Counted from the stretch's first letter, positions 1-10,001 are shown. The stretch: DNA of 64,000 nucleotides from Acidobacteria bacterium Ga0077551 (GCA_001464545.1 LNFC01000024.1:1-64000); one strand, 5' to 3'. Notes: generated from the sequence alone by a model not told the origin. Program-made: numbers and translations.

Positions 1-35
1 TCGGCGCCGGCGTCGTGTCGGAAATCAAGAAGTAA
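1..35 (+). CDS. tuf: Elongation factor Tu, last 10 codons (partial)
   Basis: The window opens inside a gene whose frame reads GAGVVSEIKK and then TAA. This matches the usual C-terminal tail of EF-Tu (TVGAGVV plus a short variable end). A tuf gene just upstream of rpsJ is the standard str/S10 arrangement in alphaproteobacteria, and a rho-independent terminator follows at once. EF-Tu delivers aminoacyl-tRNA to the ribosome as a GTP complex. Only the extreme C-terminus is visible, so the call rests on this tail and on context. Confidence 0.75.
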   Translation, partial: GAGVVSEIKK

Positions 36-58
36 GCTGCCCTGCAGCCCAAAACACA

Positions 59-96
59 AAGGCCGCTTCCGAAAGGAGGCGGCCTTTTGCTTTGGG
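59..96 (+). terminator. Rho-independent terminator after tuf
   Basis: A 10-bp stem (GGCCGCTTCC with GGAGGCGGCC, one G-U pair) closes on a GAAA tetraloop and runs into TTTTGCTTT. It lies 25 bases after the tuf stop codon. It separates the str genes from the S10 cluster, which has its own promoter at 825. Confidence 0.9.
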
Positions 97-105
97 GGGA
101 GGGCG

Positions 106-657
106 CTACTTGATGATCCGGATCGGGTCCGACCCGTCCCAGCCCTCCGCCACTTTCCGAATATGGCCAAAGGTCCGCCCCTTGCCGCCGCTGATGTCGG
201 AGATCTCGATCACGGTGCCGGGATGGGCCTCGGTGTTGAAATAGGCGAAGCGCCCTTTCTCGCCGCCGATACAGCCCTCATGGCCGACCCGGTAGCCGAG
301 CGCGAGCGCCTTGTTGTAGAGGCCCTGATAGTCCTCGGTCCAATAGGACATGTGCTGCAGGCGCTCATGGCCGGCGTCCAGGAACTCCCTGTACATCGAG
401 GGCGCCTCGTTGCGCGGCTGGATCAGTTCGATCTGCAGGTCCCCGGAATTGGCCAGCGCAATGCTCATCTTCGCATCCGACTCCTGGCCCCGGTGGCGGA
501 ACCAGTCGGTCTTGACGTCCTCGATATAGAACCAGGGGCCGACCCCCATCCCGGTTATCCAGTGATTCATCGCGGCCTCGATGTCGCGGACGACATAGCC
601 GTTCTGGCAACCCCCTCGAAAGTCCGGCTCATTCCGGTCTGTCCCCTGACGTCCCAT
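106..657 (-). CDS. VOC-fold (glyoxalase/bleomycin-resistance superfamily) protein
   Basis: The 183-residue product has an N-terminal GYVVRDIEAAMNHW segment and a C-terminal EAHPGTVIEISDI segment, typical of paired beta-alpha-beta-beta-beta modules of the VOC superfamily, which use metal-dependent chemistry on small molecules. The GVGPWFYIEDV stretch is common in methylmalonyl-CoA epimerase-like and related VOC proteins of soil and marine bacteria. Substrate cannot be predicted. The ATG at 657 lacks a clear Shine-Dalgarno and an internal start is possible. It sits inverted between tuf and rpsJ, which is unusual for this locus. Confidence 0.8.
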   Translation of the reverse strand: MGRQGTDRNEPDFRGGCQNGYVVRDIEAAMNHWITGMGVGPWFYIEDVKTDWFRHRGQESDAKMSIALANSGDLQIELIQPRNEAPSMYREFLDAGHERLQHMSYWTEDYQGLYNKALALGYRVGHEGCIGGEKGRFAYFNTEAHPGTVIEISDISGGKGRTFGHIRKVAEGWDGSDPIRIIK

Positions 658-737
658 TCCGGGGCCGCACGGCCCGAAAGGCCAGCGTCTGCGGGCCGAG
701 TCAGGTGACTTCGGGGGGAGGGCGGGGGCAGGGCGAA

Positions 738-780
738 CCGTCCAGAAGTCCGGTCCCTCGTGTGGGCAGTTTCTGGACGG
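738..780. repeat. Inverted repeat upstream of the S10 promoter
   Basis: CCGTCCAGAA at 738-747 is perfectly complementary in inverted orientation to TTCTGGACGG at 771-780, with a 23-base loop. No T-run follows on either side, so a terminator is unlikely. It lies 45 bases before the -35 box of the S10 promoter and could be a protein-binding site. Confidence 0.6.
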
Positions 781-824
781 ATAGATCGGCCGATTTAGCC
801 CTGCAGATTCCCCCTTAACGGCTG

Positions 825-853
825 TTGACGCCTCCGATTCCCGCGCGTATACG
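825..853 (+). promoter_or_regulatory. Promoter of the S10 ribosomal operon
   Basis: TTGACG (825-830), a 17-base spacer and TATACG (848-853) form a near-consensus vegetative promoter. Transcription would begin near 860, giving a leader of about 135 bases ahead of rpsJ. Long leaders of S10 operons are often targets of L4 autoregulation in gammaproteobacteria; whether that applies here is inference. Confidence 0.8.
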
Positions 854-996
854 CCCCACTTCGCCGGGATGGCTGCGCTTTGAACAGCGAACGCTCCCTC
901 GAAACTGACAATTTAACCCTACCGAAGCCCCCGGGCCGCTCGAAGCTGACGAGCTGCGCGCCCAGGGCCTAAGTGTTTTGCGCGGACGGAAGCAAG

Positions 997-1317
997 ATGG
1001 AAAAACAAAATATCCGGATCAGGCTGAAAGCCTTCGATCACCGCGCGCTCGACATGTCGGCGAAGGAGATCGTGAACACGGCGAAGCGCACCGGCGCTGA
1101 AGTCCGCGGACCGGTCCCGCTGCCGACACGCATTGAGCGCTTCACGGTCATCCGGTCGCCGCATATCGACAAGGCTTCGCGCGAGCAGTTCGAAATCCGC
1201 ACCCACACCCGTATTCTCGACATCGTCGATCCCACCCCGCAGACCGTGGACGCGCTGATGAAGCTCGACCTGTCGTCCGGCGTCGGCATCGAGATCAAAC
1301 TCGAGGGAGGCCGCTAA
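997..1317 (+). CDS. rpsJ: 30S ribosomal protein S10
   Basis: The 106-residue protein starts [16 protein letters not shown] and contains the conserved [16 protein letters not shown] and [11 protein letters not shown] segments of S10, a head protein of the 30S subunit that also acts as NusE in antitermination with NusB. The ATG at 997 is preferred over an upstream in-frame start because homologues begin here and GGAAGCAAG lies just before it. It is the first gene of the S10 cluster; its TAA overlaps the ATG of rplC by one base. Confidence 0.97.
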   Translation: MEKQNIRIRLKAFDHRALDMSAKEIVNTAKRTGAEVRGPVPLPTRIERFTVIRSPHIDKASREQFEIRTHTRILDIVDPTPQTVDALMKLDLSSGVGIEIKLEGGR

Positions 1318-2075
1318 TGACTTTGCCTGCTCCCCGTACGGGCGTTCTCGCCCGCAAGGTCGGCATGACCCGCGTATTCGATGCCGACGGCCGCCACATT
1401 CCAGTGACCGTCCTGTCGCTCGAAGGCTGCCAGGTCGTCGGCGTGCGCACTGAAGAAGAGCGCACCGTGAAGACCAAGAAGGGCGGCGAAGTTGTCCGCA
1501 CCGACGGCTACAAGGCCGTCATTCTTGGCGCCGGTGACAAGAAAGCCAAGCGCACCGTGAAAGCGCTGCGCGGCCAGTTCGCAAAAGCGGGCGTTGCCCC
1601 GAAAGCGAAAATCAAGGAATTCCGCGTCAGCGGCGACCTTCCGGAAGTCGGCTCGACGGTTCTCGCCGACCACTTCGTCGAAGGCCAGAAAGTTGACGTC
1701 AGTGCCCAGAGCATCGGTAAAGGTTTTGCCGGCGCCATGAAGCGCTGGAACTTCGGCGGTCTTCGCGCCACGCACGGCGTGTCGCTGTCGCACCGTTCGC
1801 ACGGCTCTACCGGCATGCGCCAGGATCCGGGCCGCGTGTTCAAGAACAAGAAAATGGCCGGTCATCTCGGCGACGAGCGCATCACCACGCAGAACCTGAC
1901 GGTTGTGCGCACGGACGTTGAGCGCGGTCTCATACTGGTCAAGGGCGCAGTGCCCGGCCATGACGGCACCTTCGTCGAAATCCGCGATGCCGTGAAAAAA
2001 GCTCTGCCCGCGAACGCACCGAAATCCGGCTCGTTCAAGGCGCCAGAGAAGCTGACTGCCGGGGGTGAAGGCTAA
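1317..2075 (+). CDS. rplC: 50S ribosomal protein L3
   Basis: L3 initiates assembly of the 50S subunit and reaches toward the peptidyl transferase centre. The conserved loop [15 protein letters not shown] followed by [15 protein letters not shown] and [16 protein letters not shown] is present. At 252 residues it is longer than the E. coli protein (209), mainly through central and C-terminal extensions as is common in alphaproteobacteria. The position of the methylated Gln150 of E. coli aligns here with Met ([10 protein letters not shown]). TAATG junctions couple it to both rpsJ and rplD. Confidence 0.97.
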   Translation: MTLPAPRTGVLARKVGMTRVFDADGRHIPVTVLSLEGCQVVGVRTEEERTVKTKKGGEVVRTDGYKAVILGAGDKKAKRTVKALRGQFAKAGVAPKAKIKEFRVSGDLPEVGSTVLADHFVEGQKVDVSAQSIGKGFAGAMKRWNFGGLRATHGVSLSHRSHGSTGMRQDPGRVFKNKKMAGHLGDERITTQNLTVVRTDVERGLILVKGAVPGHDGTFVEIRDAVKKALPANAPKSGSFKAPEKLTAGGEG

Positions 2076-2722
2076 TGGAACTCTCAGTTAAAACCCTCGC
2101 CGGCAAGGCTGCCGGCAAGATCGAGCTGGACGACGCGATTTTCGGCATTGACGAAATCCGCGGCGACATCCTGCAGCGCACCGTCCGCTGGCAGCTTGCC
2201 CGCCGTCAGGCTGGTACGCACAAGGCCAAGTCGCGTTCGGAAGTGAACCGCACGACGAAAAAGTCGATAAAGCAAAAAGGTTCGGGCGGCGCCCGCCACG
2301 GCTCGCGCAACGCCCCGATCTTTGTCGGTGGTGGTGCAGCCCACGGCCCGCGCGTCCGCAGCCATGCGCACGACCTGCCGAAGAAGATCCGCAAGATGGC
2401 GCTCGCCCATGCGCTGTCGTCCAAGTTCAAGGACAGCGCGATCATGGTGATCGACAAGGCTGAAATGGATGCCGGCAAGACCAAGGATCTGGTCGCCGCC
2501 TTCAAGGGCCTCGGCATCGAGAACGCCCTGATCATTTCGGGTGCCAGCGTGAACGAGAACTTCGCCCGCGCCGCCCGCAACATCCCGAACATCGACGTGC
2601 TCCCCGTCGCCGGCCTGAATGTCTACGACATCCTGCGTCGCCGGACGCTCGTCATCACCAAGGAAGCCGCTGAGGGCATCAAAGCCCGCTTCGACGGCGT
2701 CCACGAAGAAGCGGAGGCTTGA
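2075..2722 (+). CDS. rplD: 50S ribosomal protein L4
   Basis: The 215-residue product shows the L4 signature: the extended basic loop [22 protein letters not shown] that lines the peptide exit tunnel, and [16 protein letters not shown]. In E. coli L4 also represses its own operon through the S10 leader; here only the long leader at 860-996 makes that conceivable. Its ATG overlaps the rplC stop by one base. Confidence 0.97.
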   Translation: MELSVKTLAGKAAGKIELDDAIFGIDEIRGDILQRTVRWQLARRQAGTHKAKSRSEVNRTTKKSIKQKGSGGARHGSRNAPIFVGGGAAHGPRVRSHAHDLPKKIRKMALAHALSSKFKDSAIMVIDKAEMDAGKTKDLVAAFKGLGIENALIISGASVNENFARAARNIPNIDVLPVAGLNVYDILRRRTLVITKEAAEGIKARFDGVHEEAEA

Positions 2723-2724
2723 TC

Positions 2725-3024
2725 ATGGCTGATGTGAAGCCCCACCACTATGACGTGATCCGCCGCCCGCTGATCACCGAGAAATCGACCCTCGTCGCCG
2801 AGCAGAACAAGATCATCTTCGAAGTCGCACCGACCGCCGACAAGGCCGCGATCAAGGAAGCCGTCGAGGCGCTGTTCAAGGTGAAGGTCACCAAGGTCAA
2901 CACCCTGGTCCAGAAGGGCAAGACGAAACGCTTCCGGGGTTTCCTCGGCCGTCGCTCTGACGTGAAAAAAGCCATCGTCACGCTCGCTGAAGGCCAGTCT
3001 GTCGACATTTCGACGGGCCTCTAA
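2725..3024 (+). CDS. rplW: 50S ribosomal protein L23
   Basis: The 99-residue protein contains [15 protein letters not shown] and the C-terminal [25 protein letters not shown] segment of L23, which sits at the tunnel exit and docks trigger factor and SRP. The ATG at 2725 is chosen over an in-frame TTG at 2719 because it lies two bases after the rplD stop and homologues begin MADVK or similar; the TTG would add two residues. Confidence 0.96.
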   Translation: MADVKPHHYDVIRRPLITEKSTLVAEQNKIIFEVAPTADKAAIKEAVEALFKVKVTKVNTLVQKGKTKRFRGFLGRRSDVKKAIVTLAEGQSVDISTGL

Positions 3025-3042
3025 GGGAGAAGGACGAAGCAC

Positions 3043-3873
3043 ATGGCACTGAAGACATTCAATCCGACTTCGCCCGGCCGCCGCCAGCTCGTGCTGGTGG
3101 ACCGTTCCGCCCTGCACAAGGGCGATCCGGTCAAGGCGCTGACCGAAGGCCTCCACAAGAAAGGCGGCCGCAACAACCAGGGCCGCATCACTGTCCGCCA
3201 CCAGGGCGGCGGTGCGAAGCGCCTATACCGCAAGGTCGATTTCAAGCGCAGCCGCTGGGATATCCCGGCCGTTGTCGAGCGCCTCGAGTATGACCCGAAC
3301 CGCACGGCCTTCATCGCCCTGATCAAGTATCAGGACGGCGAGCTCGCCTACATAATCGCGCCGCAGCGCCTTGAAGTCGGCGACACCGTGATCACCTCGG
3401 CAACCGCCGATATCAAGCCGGGCAACACGCTCCCGCTGAAGTCGATCCCGGTTGGCACGATCATCCACAATATCGAGCTTAAGCCCCAGAAGGGCGCGCA
3501 GATGGTCCGCTCCGCCGGCACCTACGCCCAGCTGGTCGGCCGCGAGTCTGGCTACGCCCAGATCAAGCTGGCCTCGGGCGAGCTTCGCAAGGTTCAGGAT
3601 ACCTGCCTGGCCACGATCGGCGCCGTGTCGAACCCGGACAAGATGAACGAAGTCAGCTCCAAGGCTGGCCGTACCCGCAACCAGGGCGTCCGCCCGACCG
3701 TTCGCGGCGTCGTCATGAACCCGGTCGACCACCCGCACGGTGGTGGTGAAGGCAAGTCCTCGGGCGGCCGTCACCCGGTCACCCCGTGGGGCAAGAAAAC
3801 CCGCGGTCCCAAGACCCGCACCAACAAGGCTACGGATCGTCTGATCATCCGTCGCCGCAACGCAAAACGCTAA
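3043..3873 (+). CDS. rplB: 50S ribosomal protein L2
   Basis: L2 is needed for peptidyl transferase activity and subunit joining. The 276-residue protein carries the invariant [13 protein letters not shown] motif, which includes the essential histidine, near residue 225, followed by [25 protein letters not shown] ribosome binding site precedes the ATG. Length matches the family. Confidence 0.98.
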   Translation: MALKTFNPTSPGRRQLVLVDRSALHKGDPVKALTEGLHKKGGRNNQGRITVRHQGGGAKRLYRKVDFKRSRWDIPAVVERLEYDPNRTAFIALIKYQDGELAYIIAPQRLEVGDTVITSATADIKPGNTLPLKSIPVGTIIHNIELKPQKGAQMVRSAGTYAQLVGRESGYAQIKLASGELRKVQDTCLATIGAVSNPDKMNEVSSKAGRTRNQGVRPTVRGVVMNPVDHPHGGGEGKSSGGRHPVTPWGKKTRGPKTRTNKATDRLIIRRRNAKR

Positions 3874-3888
3874 GAGGAGCCGCGAGAC

Positions 3889-4167
3889 ATGCCCCGTTCT
3901 GTCTGGAAAGGCCCGTTCGTCGATGGCTACCTGCTGAAGAAAGCAGAAGACGCCCGCGCGTCCGAGAAACGCGCCGTGATCAAGACCTGGTCGCGCCGCT
4001 CGACAATCCTGCCGCAATTCGTTGGCCTGAACTTCCAGGTCCACAACGGCAACAAGTTCATCCCGGTCACGATCTCGGAAGAGATGGTCGGCCACAAGCT
4101 CGGCGAGTTCGCTCCGACCCGTACGTATTACGGCCACGGCGCTGACAAGAAAGCGAAGCGGAAGTAG
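3889..4167 (+). CDS. rpsS: 30S ribosomal protein S19
   Basis: This 92-residue protein begins [20 protein letters not shown] and ends with [21 protein letters not shown], the standard S19 pattern. S19 pairs with S13 in the head of the 30S subunit. An AAGAGGAGCC Shine-Dalgarno precedes the start. The gene sits in the canonical place between rplB and rplV. Confidence 0.98.
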   Translation: MPRSVWKGPFVDGYLLKKAEDARASEKRAVIKTWSRRSTILPQFVGLNFQVHNGNKFIPVTISEEMVGHKLGEFAPTRTYYGHGADKKAKRK

Positions 4168-4169
4168 TC

Positions 4170-4558
4170 ATGGCCAAGTCCAAGAATCCTCCGAAACAGG
4201 CCCCGAACGAGTCGCGCGCCGTGCTGCGCATGTACCGTTCCAGCCCGCAAAAGCTGAACCTGCTGGCTCAGCAGATCCGCGGCATGAAGGTCGAGCGCGC
4301 GCTCGCCGAACTGCAGTTCTCGCCGAAGCGTCCGGCCAAGGACGTTCGCAAGCTGCTTCAGAGCGCGATCGCCAACGCCGAGAACAATCACGGCCTCGAC
4401 ATCGACAGCCTGGTCGTTGCTGAAGCGCATGTCGGCAAGAACCTGGTCATGAAGCGCATCCGGGCTCGTGCCCGTGGCCGCGCTGCACCGATCCAGAAGC
4501 CGTTCGCCCAACTTACCATCGTCCTGCGGGACGTCAGCCAGACTGCGGAGGCCGCATA

Positions 4559-4559
<1 letters not shown>
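4170..4559 (+). CDS. rplV: 50S ribosomal protein L22
   Basis: The product (129 residues) contains [21 protein letters not shown] and the C-terminal beta-hairpin region [22 protein letters not shown] that projects into the exit tunnel and is the site of macrolide resistance changes in other species. No deletion is apparent in the hairpin. It begins two bases after rpsS and its last base is the first base of rpsC. Confidence 0.97.
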
Positions 4560-5296
<737 letters not shown>

Positions 5297-5301
5297 TTCC
5301 A

Positions 5302-5718
5302 ATGCGTCAACCGAAGCGAACCAAATTCCGCAAGGCCTTCAAGGGCCGCATCAGCGGGCAGGCGAAAGGCGGCACGTCGCTGGCTTTCGGTGAGTTCGGC
5401 CTGAAAGCGCTCGAGCCGGAACGCGTCACCGCGCGCCAGATCGAAGCGACACGCCGCGCCATCACCCGCGAGATGAAGCGTCAGGGCAAAGTGTGGATCC
5501 GCGTGTTCCCGGACGTTCCGGTGACCGCGAAGCCGATCGAAGTCCGCATGGGTAAGGGCAAGGGCGCCGTCGACCGCTGGGTCGCACGCGTGGCTCCGGG
5601 CCGCATCCTGTTCGAGATCGACGGTGTCACGGAAGAGACCGCCCGCCTGGCGCTTGCGCTCGGGGCTGCGAAGCTTCCGATCAAGACCAAAGTCGTCAAG
5701 CGCATCGAGGGGATCTGA
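5302..5718 (+). CDS. rplP: 50S ribosomal protein L16
   Basis: The 138-residue product begins [19 protein letters not shown] and carries [21 protein letters not shown], diagnostic of L16, which helps position tRNA in the A site of the large subunit. The gene follows rpsC by five bases. Confidence 0.97.
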   Translation: MRQPKRTKFRKAFKGRISGQAKGGTSLAFGEFGLKALEPERVTARQIEATRRAITREMKRQGKVWIRVFPDVPVTAKPIEVRMGKGKGAVDRWVARVAPGRILFEIDGVTEETARLALALGAAKLPIKTKVVKRIEGI

Positions 5719-5721
5719 GCC

Positions 5722-5922
5722 ATGAAAGCTGCTGACGTGAGATCGAAAACAGCGGACCAGCTCGGTGACGAGCTCGTGAAGCTGAAAAAAGAACAGTTCA
5801 ACCTGCGTTTCCAGGCGGCCACCGGCCAGCTGGAAAAAACGGCCCGCGCGACGGAAGTCCGCCGCGACATCGCCCGGATCAAGACGATCCTGCGCGAAAA
5901 AGCCCAAGCCGGTAAGGCGTAA
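5722..5922 (+). CDS. rpmC: 50S ribosomal protein L29
   Basis: A 66-residue, all-helical protein with [25 protein letters not shown], the L29 signature. L29 lies beside L23 at the tunnel exit. It starts three bases after rplP and is followed by an AAGGAGA ribosome binding site for rpsQ. Confidence 0.96.
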   Translation: MKAADVRSKTADQLGDELVKLKKEQFNLRFQAATGQLEKTARATEVRRDIARIKTILREKAQAGKA

Positions 5923-5932
5923 GGAGACACCC

Positions 5933-6178
5933 ATGCCAAAACGTACCATGAGAGGCGTCGTTGTTTCCGCCAAGCAGGACAAGACCGCCATTGTCCGCAT
6001 CGAACGGACCTTCACGCACCCGATGCTGAAGAAGATCGTTCGCCGGTCGAACCGTTACCACGCCCATGACGAAGGCAATGTCGCCGTCGAGGGCCAGACC
6101 GTTACCATCCGCGAGTGCGCGCCGAAGTCCAAGCTGAAGCGCTGGGAACTCGTCACCGATGAAGGAACCGAAGCATGA
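5933..6178 (+). CDS. rpsQ: 30S ribosomal protein S17
   Basis: The 81-residue protein begins [19 protein letters not shown] and includes [16 protein letters not shown] and [10 protein letters not shown] segments of S17, a primary 16S rRNA-binding OB-fold protein. Its end overlaps the rplN start by four bases (ATGA), indicating coupled translation. Confidence 0.97.
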   Translation: MPKRTMRGVVVSAKQDKTAIVRIERTFTHPMLKKIVRRSNRYHAHDEGNVAVEGQTVTIRECAPKSKLKRWELVTDEGTEA

Positions 6179-6543
6179 TCCAGATGCAGACAAACCTGCG
6201 CGTCGCCGATAACTCGGGCGCCCGCCGCGTGATGTGCATCAAGGTGCTCGGCGGCGCTGCACGCCGTTACGCCTCGGTGGGCGACGTGATCGTGGTCTCG
6301 ATCAAGGAAGCGATCCCGACGGGCCGCGTCAAGAAAGGCGACGTCCGCAAGGCGGTTGTCGTTCGCGTGTCGAAGGACATCAACCGGGCCGACGGCTCGA
6401 CGATCCGCTTCGACTCGAACGCCGCCGTCCTCATCAACAACAACGGCGAGCCGATCGGCACGCGGGTGTTCGGACCGGTTCCGCGCGAACTTCGCGCCAA
6501 GAACCAGGTGAAGATCGCCAACATGGCGCCGGAGGTTCTGTAG
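6175..6543 (+). CDS. rplN: 50S ribosomal protein L14
   Basis: The 122-residue product contains [27 protein letters not shown] and the C-terminal [13 protein letters not shown] motif, both invariant in L14. L14 contacts the 30S subunit and is a docking site for RsfS-type silencing factors. The ATG overlaps the rpsQ stop. Confidence 0.98.
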   Translation: MIQMQTNLRVADNSGARRVMCIKVLGGAARRYASVGDVIVVSIKEAIPTGRVKKGDVRKAVVVRVSKDINRADGSTIRFDSNAAVLINNNGEPIGTRVFGPVPRELRAKNQVKIANMAPEVL

Positions 6544-6545
6544 TC

Positions 6546-6863
6546 ATGGCCGCGAAGATCAAGAAGGGCGACACTGTCGTCATCATCTCGGGCAAGGACA
6601 AGGGCACGCAGGGCGAAGTCCTGAAGGTCCTTCCGGACGAGCACAAGGTTGTGGTTCGCGGCGTCGGCGTCGTGAAGCGCCACCAGAAGCCGAGCCAGAT
6701 GGACCCGGGCGGCATGAAGTCGTTCGAAGCCGCCATCCACGTCTCGAACGTGGCCCATGTCGACCCGCGCGACGGAAAGCCCGTCCGCGTCGGATTCAAG
6801 ATTGACCAGCATGGCCGCAAGACGCGCTTTGCAAAACGCTCAGGGGAATCGATCGATGTCTGA
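6546..6863 (+). CDS. rplX: 50S ribosomal protein L24
   Basis: The 105-residue protein begins [20 protein letters not shown], a KOW motif that identifies L24, an assembly initiator at the tunnel rim. The ATG at 6546, two bases after the rplN stop, is the start; the longer open frame upstream only reads through rplN in another frame. Its 3' end overlaps rplE by eight bases. Confidence 0.97.
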   Translation: MAAKIKKGDTVVIISGKDKGTQGEVLKVLPDEHKVVVRGVGVVKRHQKPSQMDPGGMKSFEAAIHVSNVAHVDPRDGKPVRVGFKIDQHGRKTRFAKRSGESIDV

Positions 6864-7410
6864 GGCATATGAACCCCGCCTCAAGCGGAAGTACCGGGAA
6901 GAGATCCGGGCGAAACTGCAAGAGCAGTTCAACTATTCGAACCCGATGAAGGTTCCGAAGCTCGACAAGGTCGTGATCAACATGGGCGTGGGTGAGGCCA
7001 CCTCCGACTCCAAGAAGATCAAGTCCGCTCTCGCCGAGCTCGAGCGCATCGCCGGCCAGAAGCCTGTGGCCACCAAGGCCCGCAAGTCGATCGCCGGCTT
7101 CAAGCTGCGCGAAGGCATGCTGATCGGGGCCAAGGTCACGCTGCGCCGCGACCGGATGTACGAGTTCCTTGACCGGCTGACCACGATTGCCCTTCCGCGC
7201 GTGAAGGACTTCCGCGGCCTGAACGGCAAGAGCTTCGATGGCCGTGGCAACTACGCCATGGGCATGAAGGAACACATCGTGTTCCCGGAGATCAACTACG
7301 ATGAGGTGGATGAAGTGCGCGGCATGGACATCATCGTCTGCACCACCGCCGAGACGAACGAAGAAGCCAAGGCACTCCTCGCAGAGTGCGGCTTCCCGTT
7401 CCGTAATTAG
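6856..7410 (+). CDS. rplE: 50S ribosomal protein L5
   Basis: L5 binds 5S rRNA in the central protuberance. The 184-residue product contains [41 protein letters not shown] and [20 protein letters not shown], all standard. The start [16 protein letters not shown] at 6856 matches homologues; GGGGAATC precedes it inside the end of rplX. Confidence 0.97.
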   Translation: MSEAYEPRLKRKYREEIRAKLQEQFNYSNPMKVPKLDKVVINMGVGEATSDSKKIKSALAELERIAGQKPVATKARKSIAGFKLREGMLIGAKVTLRRDRMYEFLDRLTTIALPRVKDFRGLNGKSFDGRGNYAMGMKEHIVFPEINYDEVDEVRGMDIIVCTTAETNEEAKALLAECGFPFRN

Positions 7411-7429
7411 CGCCAGGAGATCTGCTTAG

Positions 7430-7735
7430 ATGGCAAAGAAGAGCGCAATCGAGAAGAACAACAAACGCAAGGCCCTGGCCGAGCGTTACGCCGCCAAGCG
7501 CGCGCAGCTCAAGGCCGCCGCGATGGACGAGAACCTGTCGCTGGAAGACCGCTTCAAGGCGCGCATGAAGCTCGCCCAGCTGCCGCGCAATTCCGCGTCC
7601 AACCGGGTGCGTAACCGCTGCGAAGTCACCGGCCGTCCGCGGGCGTTTTATCGTAAACTGAAGATGTCGCGGATCGCGCTGCGTGAGCTTGGCTCGCGCG
7701 GTCAGATCCCCGGCCTCGTGAAATCCAGCTGGTAG
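7430..7735 (+). CDS. rpsN: 30S ribosomal protein S14
   Basis: The 101-residue long form of S14, with [26 protein letters not shown] near the C-terminus. It lacks the CxxC pairs of the short zinc-binding form, so it is the zinc-independent type. A CCAGGAGATC ribosome binding site precedes the ATG. Confidence 0.97.
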   Translation: MAKKSAIEKNNKRKALAERYAAKRAQLKAAAMDENLSLEDRFKARMKLAQLPRNSASNRVRNRCEVTGRPRAFYRKLKMSRIALRELGSRGQIPGLVKSSW

Positions 7736-7750
7736 GAGAGGAGGGAAGAC

Positions 7751-8146
7751 ATGAACATTTCTGATCCCCTCGGCGATATGCTCACCCGCATCCGCAACGC
7801 TCAGATGCGCGGCATGACGAAAGTTGTGACCCCGGCTTCGAAGCTGCGTGGCCGCGTGCTCGATGTGCTCGCCCTTGAGGGCTACATCCGCGGGTATGCC
7901 GAAATCGAGAAGGACGGTCACAAGTCCCTCGAGATCGAACTCAAGTATTATGAAGGCCAACCGGTCATCTCCGAGATCAAACGCATCTCGAAGCCTGGCC
8001 GCCGTGTCTATTCGTCTGTGTCGGACATTCCGCTCGTGCGTAACGGTCTTGGCATCTCGATCCTGTCGACTTCGCAGGGTGTGATGTCGGACAACGCCGC
8101 CCGCGCCAAGAATGTCGGCGGCGAAGTTCTCTGCCGCGTATTCTAG
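7751..8146 (+). CDS. rpsH: 30S ribosomal protein S8
   Basis: The 131-residue protein begins [18 protein letters not shown] and ends with the S8 motif [21 protein letters not shown]8 binds the central domain of 16S rRNA and in E. coli represses the spc operon; no equivalent RNA target was identified here. An AGGAGAGGAGGGAAG stretch precedes the start, an unusually purine-rich ribosome binding site. Confidence 0.97.
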   Translation: MNISDPLGDMLTRIRNAQMRGMTKVVTPASKLRGRVLDVLALEGYIRGYAEIEKDGHKSLEIELKYYEGQPVISEIKRISKPGRRVYSSVSDIPLVRNGLGISILSTSQGVMSDNAARAKNVGGEVLCRVF

Positions 8147-8158
8147 GAGGCATGTAAG

Positions 8159-8770
8159 ATGTCCCGTATCGGAAAACTCGCGATCCCTGTTCCTGCCGGC
8201 GCTACCGTGTCCGTCAGTGGTCAGACGATCAAGGCAAAAGGCCCGAAGGGTGAGCTGGTGCTCGTCCTCCCGGACGTTATCACGCCGAAGCTCGAGGGTA
8301 GCGAACTCTCGGTCATGCCGCGCGCTGACCTCCTGAAGGCTGCGAACGAGGCCATCGAGGCCGCAAAAGCGAAAGGCAAGCGTGCTCCCACGCTCGCCGA
8401 ATCGCTGGACGCCAACGCCCGCACCCAGTGGGGAACAGCCCGCGCCCGCGCGTCGAACCTGGTTGACGGTGTCACCAAGGGCTACTCGAAAACGCTCGAA
8501 CTCGTCGGCGTCGGTTACCGCGCGCAGATGCAGGGCAAGGACCTGAAACTCGCGCTCGGCTATTCGCACGATGTGATCTTCAAGGCGCCGGAAGGCATCA
8601 CGATCTCTTCGGCCAAGCCGACCGAGATCGTCATCACCGGCGCTGACAAGCAGGCCGTTGGCCAGGCTGCCGCCGTGATCAAGAAGTTCCGTCCGCCAGA
8701 GCCCTACAAAGGCAAGGGTATCCGCCTGCAGGGCGAATACGTCCGCCGCAAGGAAGGCAAGAAGAAGTAA
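8159..8770 (+). CDS. rplF: 50S ribosomal protein L6, with internal insert
   Basis: L6 lies near the factor-binding site of the large subunit. The N-terminal [14 protein letters not shown] and C-terminal [26 protein letters not shown] are typical. At 203 residues it is about 26 longer than usual (about 177). The surplus is one Ala/Lys/Glu-rich, probably helical segment at about residues 57-86, between the PRA and TQWGTARA positions that are nearly adjacent in E. coli L6. The frame is intact and the rest aligns normally, so this is an insertion rather than an error. Confidence 0.97.
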   Translation: MSRIGKLAIPVPAGATVSVSGQTIKAKGPKGELVLVLPDVITPKLEGSELSVMPRADLLKAANEAIEAAKAKGKRAPTLAESLDANARTQWGTARARASNLVDGVTKGYSKTLELVGVGYRAQMQGKDLKLALGYSHDVIFKAPEGITISSAKPTEIVITGADKQAVGQAAAVIKKFRPPEPYKGKGIRLQGEYVRRKEGKKK

Positions 8771-8773
8771 GCC

Positions 8774-9136
8774 ATGAAGACGTCACGCGAAAAATTGCAG
8801 CGCCGCGCCCAGCGCGTCCGCACGAAGCTCCGCAAAGTCGCCGAAGGCCTTCCGCGCCTTTCGGTCTCGCGCAGCCACAAGAACATCTCGGTGCAGATCA
8901 TCGACGACGAGAAGGGCATCACGCTCGCCTCGGCTTCGACGCTCGAAGCCGAAGTGCTCGCCGGCGCGAAGGCAGGCAGCAATATCGAAGCCGCCACGCT
9001 GGTCGGCAAGGCAATTGCCGAACGCGCCAAGAAGGCCGGGGTTGAAGACGTCGTCTTCGATCGCGGCGGTTACATGTTCCACGGCCGGGTGAAAGCTCTG
9101 GCAGACGCCGCCCGTGAGGGCGGCCTCAAATTCTGA
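8774..9136 (+). CDS. rplR: 50S ribosomal protein L18
   Basis: The 120-residue protein has [21 protein letters not shown] and the C-terminal [28 protein letters not shown], the L18 signature. L18 binds 5S rRNA together with L5. It starts three bases after rplF. Confidence 0.97.
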   Translation: MKTSREKLQRRAQRVRTKLRKVAEGLPRLSVSRSHKNISVQIIDDEKGITLASASTLEAEVLAGAKAGSNIEAATLVGKAIAERAKKAGVEDVVFDRGGYMFHGRVKALADAAREGGLKF

Positions 9137-9149
9137 AGGAGTTTGGCTG

Positions 9150-9752
9150 ATGGTTGAAGAAAGAGGAGAGAAAAGAGGCCGCCGCCGCGATCGCGAGACT
9201 CCGCGCGAACGCGACAACGAGGCCTCTGAACTCGTCGACAAGCTGGTTGGCATCAACCGCGTCGCGAAAACCGTGAAAGGCGGCAAGAACTTCGGTTTTG
9301 CAGCCCTCGTGGTGGTCGGTGACCAGAAGGGCCGCGCCGGCTTCGGCAAGGGCAAGGCCCGCGAAGTTCCCGAAGCGATCCGCAAGGCGACCGAAGAAGC
9401 CAAACGCAACCTGGTTCGCGTTCCGCTTCGTGAAGGCCGCACGCTGCACCATGATGGCTCCGGCCGTCACGGCGCCGGCAAGGTGGTCCTGCGCGCTGCC
9501 CCTCCGGGCACGGGCGTGATCGCCGGTGGTCCGATGCGCGCCGTCATGGAAGTGCTCGGCGTCCAAGACGTCGTCGGCAAGTCGATCGGCTCGTCCAACC
9601 CGTACAACATGGTTCGCGCCACCTTTGATGCTCTCAAGGAGCAGGCAAGCCCGCGGACCGTTGCTTCCAAGCGCGGCCTCAAGGTCCAGGATGTCATCGG
9701 TCGGCGTACCGACGGTGTGTCCGAAGCCGGCATGGCCGATTCGGCGAACTGA
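9150..9752 (+). CDS. rpsE: 30S ribosomal protein S5
   Basis: S5 contributes to decoding fidelity and mRNA unwinding. The 200-residue protein contains [41 protein letters not shown] and [16 protein letters not shown]. The first 25 residues are highly charged (Arg/Glu) and longer than in E. coli. ATG 9150 is chosen because AAGGAG lies eight bases before it; an upstream in-frame start would overlap rplR. Confidence 0.96.
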   Translation: MVEERGEKRGRRRDRETPRERDNEASELVDKLVGINRVAKTVKGGKNFGFAALVVVGDQKGRAGFGKGKAREVPEAIRKATEEAKRNLVRVPLREGRTLHHDGSGRHGAGKVVLRAAPPGTGVIAGGPMRAVMEVLGVQDVVGKSIGSSNPYNMVRATFDALKEQASPRTVASKRGLKVQDVIGRRTDGVSEAGMADSAN

Positions 9753-9767
9753 GAAGGCGATTAAACG

Positions 9768-9953
9768 ATGGCTTCCAAAACCCTCACCGTCCGCCAGATC
9801 GGCAGCCCGATCGGTCGCAAGCCTGAACAGCGCCAGACGCTGCAGGGCCTCGGCCTGAATAAGCTTGGCCGCAGCAAGGAACTTGTCGACACGCCTGAAG
9901 TGCGCGGCATGATCCGCAAGGTCTCCCATCTCGTGGAAGTCGTCGGCGAATAA
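9768..9953 (+). CDS. rpmD: 50S ribosomal protein L30
   Basis: The 61-residue product reads [21 protein letters not shown] and [20 protein letters not shown], matching bacterial L30. It is followed by a 6-bp hairpin starting at its stop codon and a 48-base gap before rplO. Confidence 0.95.
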   Translation: MASKTLTVRQIGSPIGRKPEQRQTLQGLGLNKLGRSKELVDTPEVRGMIRKVSHLVEVVGE

Positions 9954-9968
9954 GGCGCATCAGCGCCT
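9953..9968 (+). other. Intercistronic hairpin rpmD-rplO
   Basis: AGGCGC-ATCA-GCGCCT forms a perfect 6-bp stem with a tetraloop, overlapping the rpmD stop codon. No T-run follows, so it is more likely an mRNA stability or processing element than a terminator. Confidence 0.4.
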
Positions 9969-10001
9969 CGCCCTACGTCCAGCATTCGAAAGTCCAGTGT
10001 C

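Larger units (their letters stand above)
658..996. other. Intergenic region upstream of the S10 operon
   Basis: This 339-base gap separates the inverted VOC gene from rpsJ. It holds a 10-bp inverted repeat (738-780), a near-consensus sigma-70-type promoter (825-853) and a leader of roughly 135 bases before the rpsJ start. No open frame with a credible ribosome binding site was seen in it. Confidence 0.7.
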
